NCBI GenBank assembly: GCA_034509425.1
Contig: JAVTVJ010000985.1
Span: 434,001 to 498,000 of the forward strand
Direction: 5' to 3'
DNA length: 64,000 nucleotides
Origin: Eopsaltria australis
Taxonomy: Eukaryota; Chordata; Aves; Passeriformes; Petroicidae
Numbering within the stretch: the stretch's first letter is position 1; every line of letters begins with the position of its first letter. The notes below the pieces were generated by a model that saw only the letters and a program-made list of their open reading frames with translations, did not search any database and was not told where the DNA came from. A program made the translations under genes and the position numbers. This document shows, in pieces, positions 59,696 through 64,000 of this stretch.

Positions 59696-60921
59696 ACACT
59701 CTTTTTATTCACAAATGACCTAACCATTTTTTAGGGTGTTAGGAGAACTGATTCAAGTTTGCTCTCTTTTGGAAATATTTTATGGCAGGACATTTAACAT
59801 ATTCAGGAAAGTCATACTAGAGGCATTCTTCCCCTTTTTCTTAATTTATAATTTAAAAACAGAAGAGCCAGTTGATGACGTTTAGTGCAGTAAGTCCTTT
59901 GCTTAAGGTAGTCTCTTAGCAAAACTGTTGATCTTACAATGAACTTCCCCTTAAGTTTGGGAAGGAAAATAGCACAAGACGTAGGTGAAGCCTTTAAATA
60001 CCTTAATAGAGTGTGTCATGTAAACAGGAAAAATAAAACGTTCATGGAAGCTTAGGGGACAAGAAGCTTCCCAGCTTCCAGAAAGACAGGAAAGACCAGC
60101 AGTAGCAACACATTTTGCTTCCATGCTGTCCCTTCAATTTCCTTAAGGCATGGTGGTATGTAATCTGCAATTTACCTACCAAAAAATTATACTTGAAACA
60201 CATTAGACATCCACTGGGACTGCTGGAAAGGAGTCTGGCCCAGTCATCATAGTTATTCGTGCAAACAGTAGCTGTCATACATGATTAGATCACCTGTCAG
60301 AAGGGTCTGAAGAATTACCATATTTGCATCTTACTCAGGGCACTGCTTACCTCTGCATAAATACTGGGAGCATTCTACTCATTGTATATGAAATAGGTAT
60401 GAATGGAATCAGTATCATATCTAGTTGCATGTTAAAAACATTCTTAATATTGTTTTAAATTTGAAATAACTTCCTGTTTGTTTGCATGCAAAATTAGTTT
60501 CTTAATGAACACTTCGGTTTGGATTACTGAGCTACCACATGGAAATTTATAGTTAGGTCTGACTGGAAAATATCTTATAATTCCTCTTCATTTTTTTGAA
60601 AGAAAAACTTTCTGATATTTACACGCTGTTGACATAAATATTTGCATTTTTTCCTCAAAGCACGAGAAAAGAAATTTTGCCATTATTTTAATTAAAATGC
60701 TAGAAATATTAAAATGAGAGTGAGCCAAGTGGCATTTTTATCTCTAAAAATTTTCAGTGCTGTGTTTTTGAGCATCACTTCTTACTGCTTATTTTCTGTG
60801 AACAAGCATTGATTCAGTCAGTGCCAACTCTTCTGTAACAAGAATTCATAGAGCAGAAAAATGTGAACTAGATAGGAAGCACATGGCTCAGTTTTTCTAA
60901 AATTAGTCTACCAATCAAATG
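59696..60921. other. AT-rich unique sequence
   Basis: No gene was recognised. The part from about 60420 to 60720 is very AT-rich with homeodomain-like words such as TTAATTAAAA near 60690; a conserved non-coding element is possible but cannot be judged from one genome. Confidence 0.4.
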
Positions 60922-60950
60922 TCTATCTATCTATCTATCTATCTATCTAT
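60922..60950. repeat. TCTA tetranucleotide microsatellite, about 7 units
   Basis: Seven uninterrupted TCTA units (GATA on the other strand) plus one base, followed by a short GTGTG. Perfect units suggest it may be length-variable between individuals. Confidence 0.97.
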
Positions 60951-63900
60951 GTGTGCATATGCCTCTAATTTTCAAGAAAATTAAAGGGAAACTCATGTTT
61001 TTCTAGTTCTGAACACCAGGAACAAGTTTTATAGCTTATGGGTACCAAAGGACCATTTTACTGGGATATGGTGGATCCTGCAGCATGATTAAGTGGCCCA
61101 CAATTGTTTTATAGAAGTGATATTTATATGAACAAATCGAAAAATTATGTGCTATCTGATCTCTTTGTACATCCAGGTTCCTAATCTGAATATACAGACA
61201 TTTGGCCACAGACCAGAAATATCTCCTCTGGCAGATTCATGGATTTAATACATTTGCATGGTGCTTTGCTGAAGAGGAGAAAGACATTTGCCTTATTTAT
61301 GTTACTCATATATGTCTCTTGAATGGTTAAGGTTGACTCTGTGGTGTGTCTGCCTAGGGAGAATACAAAAATAGAAAGATTGGAGACATATGTTCATCCT
61401 TTTTTAAAGGGATGGGGACTGTTGTAACTTAGAATACTTTGGATGCAGCTCAGATGATGAGGTCTGCCTGTGCTTGCCATGGTGTAACATCTTATTCCCT
61501 GAATGTCAAACTATCTCTGGAGAATGGCATTTCAAAGCTTTGAATTTCCCTCTCAAGGGAAGTTTCATGACATAAGAAAGCTTGAGTATTGACTCAGGGA
61601 AAAAAAAAAGACACTTTGAATTTTTCAGCCAAAGGAAGTGTTCCGGCTTGATTTTAAAGAAAACTACACTGAACAACACAAAAAAATGTAGTCCCAGGAG
61701 CTGGCAGACCTTTGACTGAATGTATCTTCCAGGGACTCTACAAGTGTAAAATTGCCACCAGAGTGTGTGGTGGGGTGGTGGAAAACCCTGAGAGAACATC
61801 TCAAATGTCAGTTTTCAGGACTGCAGACTCCTTTCCCCCTGGTGCCAAAGCAGTCATCTGAAATAAACACTTCAGACAGAGATGGAGGCTCTTGGGGCTC
61901 TTGACTTTGGGAGTCTGGACTCCCTGGAGAGCCCAGCTGGGAGCTCATTTGCATGGTCAGGCTTCTTTGCAGACCAGTAATTGAGATGGCTCAAAGCAGG
62001 CAGTCATCCTGTGGAAGTTTTTTAAAAATAAAGTGCCTCTGTGAAAACTTCTGGGTTCAGGGTTTCTATAATTTTCAGTGAAAAACTGTTCTCTTGGAAA
62101 TTTCTTGACCAGCTTTGTCTGGGGGCTGTGCTTTGAGTGAATTAGATATGTACCATGAGAAATGACAATAGATCACAGGACTGGAATCAGGAAAGGAAAA
62201 CTGTTGATGGGAGAACAACTGTAACAAGGAATTCAAATAACATTTTCCATGTTTTAGTTTGCTTTGGTTTTTTTTTTTAATGGCGTGGTTTGCGTTCTTT
62301 TTTGTATTTTCATGCATGCAATGCTAAATCACAGTTCATTGCTGCAAAGCAAACAAGCCATGTCAGTTATACTTTAGATCATGTCTTATTTTGGAAGTGT
62401 TTTCAGTCAGGCAAGATTTTGGGCTGGATTGCACATATTTACAGAATATTATTAGCTGTATATATTTTTAAAAATGCATTAAAGAAAAATGTATTTCCAA
62501 AATAATACCAAATTACAATCAGGTGCTTATATATAAAAGTAGAAGCATGATTATGAAAAACATCATGGAAAACCTTGTTAGGAGGCTGCACAGAGAACCA
62601 GCTACATAATTCCTTTGAGGGTTTGTGACAGGATTTCCTTTGAAAACATTTGCTTGCATGTTTTGATATCTGCTGGCCTGAATACTTTCTCAGCAGCGTG
62701 GTAGGAGTCACAGATACTCAGAAAAAATAAGAGACATCTGGGCGCCTGGACAGACAGCTCTATTTGAAAATTAGCAGTTAGGTAAGCTGTCTACTTAAAA
62801 ACTCAAGTTTTGAATCTGTGCACACTAATTACAACAATTTTGTAGGAGAAATAAGTTTAAACTGTCTTGCTTGGATAAAAATTTAAAGAAGTTGATAGAG
62901 TAATTAGCTTAAAATAGTTAATCTATTGCAGGTGTGCATATACTTGCACATATTTAGTTTATTCAGCAGAGTTCATCCAGTTTATAAGCACTGTTGGCTC
63001 AGAGCTTGCAGGCTCCAGCTCTAACATGGGTTAACAGCATGGATTTTATTACAAGCTTTCTTGGCAGCAAGCAGGTAAAAGCAGAACTTCAAAACCATTT
63101 TCCTTTGTTGGGAGAACCGCCTGAAGGAATGCAGAGGAAATGGTGCTGTCCATCTGACACAGTTACAGTCAGCTAGCAGTCTAGTGCCTCGGCGAGCAGC
63201 ACTGCAGTCACTCAGTAATTTGTGCTTCATGACTCGAGGGCTATGGAATAATCTGTATGATATACAGCAAGAGCTGAGTGGTTAAACAAAAGGATTGAGT
63301 GTACTTAATGCATGCAGGGGTTCATATGGATTGTGTGTCATCTGCACACAATCTACAAAAGAGGAAATGTAGAGCAGATTCTTCTGTAAGGAGAGGCTGG
63401 GATTTTTTTTTCCATAAAATCTTCTACACTATCTATGCTTATAAAATATACTGCAATACAGACTCTGATTGAGTTCCCACTAATAGTGTATAAGTGAAGT
63501 GTTATCTGACTTTAAAGAAACCCTAAACATTGTATGACTATGTCTCTAGGTGTCATCTGACCTACATATTTTAAGATGTTTCAGGACTGAAAGAAAATGA
63601 GCTGACTGTTAAAGGCATTATGTCTGGCAGAATGACCAGCCCCAGTTCTACTGCTAGGCCATGAAAGAGCCATGGCTGTCATGACAGAAATTCCTAGCAA
63701 TGCTGAATATGCTGTGGGGCTGGGCATACTTGGCATTTACCTTGGTAATGAAATATAACCCTGGCTGACCAGAGCTGTCTTCAGCAGCCTCTGGTGGCAG
63801 GGCTTCTCCAAGAGCTCAATTTACTTTGAAGTTGCTCTTTTCTCAGCAGAGTCTTCATGAGAGGAAGACAGCAGCAGTGCTGTTTCTTCAGTAGACAATC

Positions 63901-64000
63901 CTTTAGGGGGATGACCTTAAGCAACAAGAAAAACAAAAAAATGAAAGAGACTGATTTTCATGTGTCTGGATTCTCCCCAGATACAGCAAGGGTTTGCTCT
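60951..64000. other. Unique sequence to the window end
   Basis: No gene or confident repeat was recognised. A GC-richer patch at about 61800-62060 holds an AATAAA at 61862, a 7-bp inverted repeat at 61909-61924 and an exact octamer ATTTGCAT at 61947-61954; it could be an unrecognised LTR or a regulatory element. From 63600 to 63850 the sequence is again somewhat GC-richer without a recognisable feature. Confidence 0.45.

Noticed and set aside
1..64000. CRISPR array, operon, prophage, tRNA or rRNA genes
   Set aside because: No regularly spaced repeats, no ribosome-binding sites with long consecutive ORFs, no tRNA or rRNA fold recognised; the window is eukaryotic nuclear DNA.

Overview
The window looks like avian nuclear DNA from an AT-rich, gene-poor intron or intergenic region. 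No prokaryotic gene, complete host gene, RNA gene or CRISPR array was recognised. The bird assignment rests on the interspersed repeats. I count eleven CR1 (chicken repeat 1) LINE copies or fragments on both strands, several ending in the CR1 tail built on ATTCTATGATT-like repeats. There are also two solo LTRs of the ERVL-type family common in bird genomes. No Alu, L1 or B-type SINE was seen. Neoaves, perhaps a songbird, is a guess from recalled LTR similarity, not a search.

Layout: 1-3.9 kb is unique sequence. A minus-strand LTR lies at 3.88-4.48 kb. A 5'-truncated CR1 is at 8.95-9.65 kb. Degenerate minus-strand CR1 pieces lie at 13.36-13.60 and 16.59-17.37 kb. A larger minus-strand CR1 with reverse transcriptase (RT) remnants and an internal deletion spans 19.92-21.33 kb. 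An ancient minus-strand CR1 is at 30.5-31.15 kb. A rearranged plus-strand CR1 at 43.9-45.4 kb joins ORF1 (coiled-coil and esterase remnants) directly to the end of ORF2. The interval 49.1-54.6 kb is a repeat cluster: four CR1 pieces in mixed orientation and a solo LTR with near-perfect 5-bp target duplications. An ancient plus-strand CR1 with recognisable RT codons lies at 58.5-59.7 kb. The rest is AT-rich single-copy-looking DNA with microsatellites, long T runs, short tandem duplications and a few exact palindromes.

Host coding content is uncertain. The best candidate is a plus-strand terminal exon at 36268-36384: good acceptor, 38 open codons, a stop, and AATAAA about 220 bp downstream. 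Three short plus-strand segments at 14905, 21575 and 22287 have good splice-site pairs and could be exons of a host gene or lncRNA. None was recognised as a known protein. Most longer open frames are CR1 relics or low-complexity pyrimidine tracts. I found no sign of a new functional system; the most interesting items are the rearranged CR1 copies, the candidate exons, the exact palindromes, and the fact that every long homopolymer run is T on the plus strand. Boundaries of repeats were set by eye against recalled consensus sequences and may be off by tens of bases.
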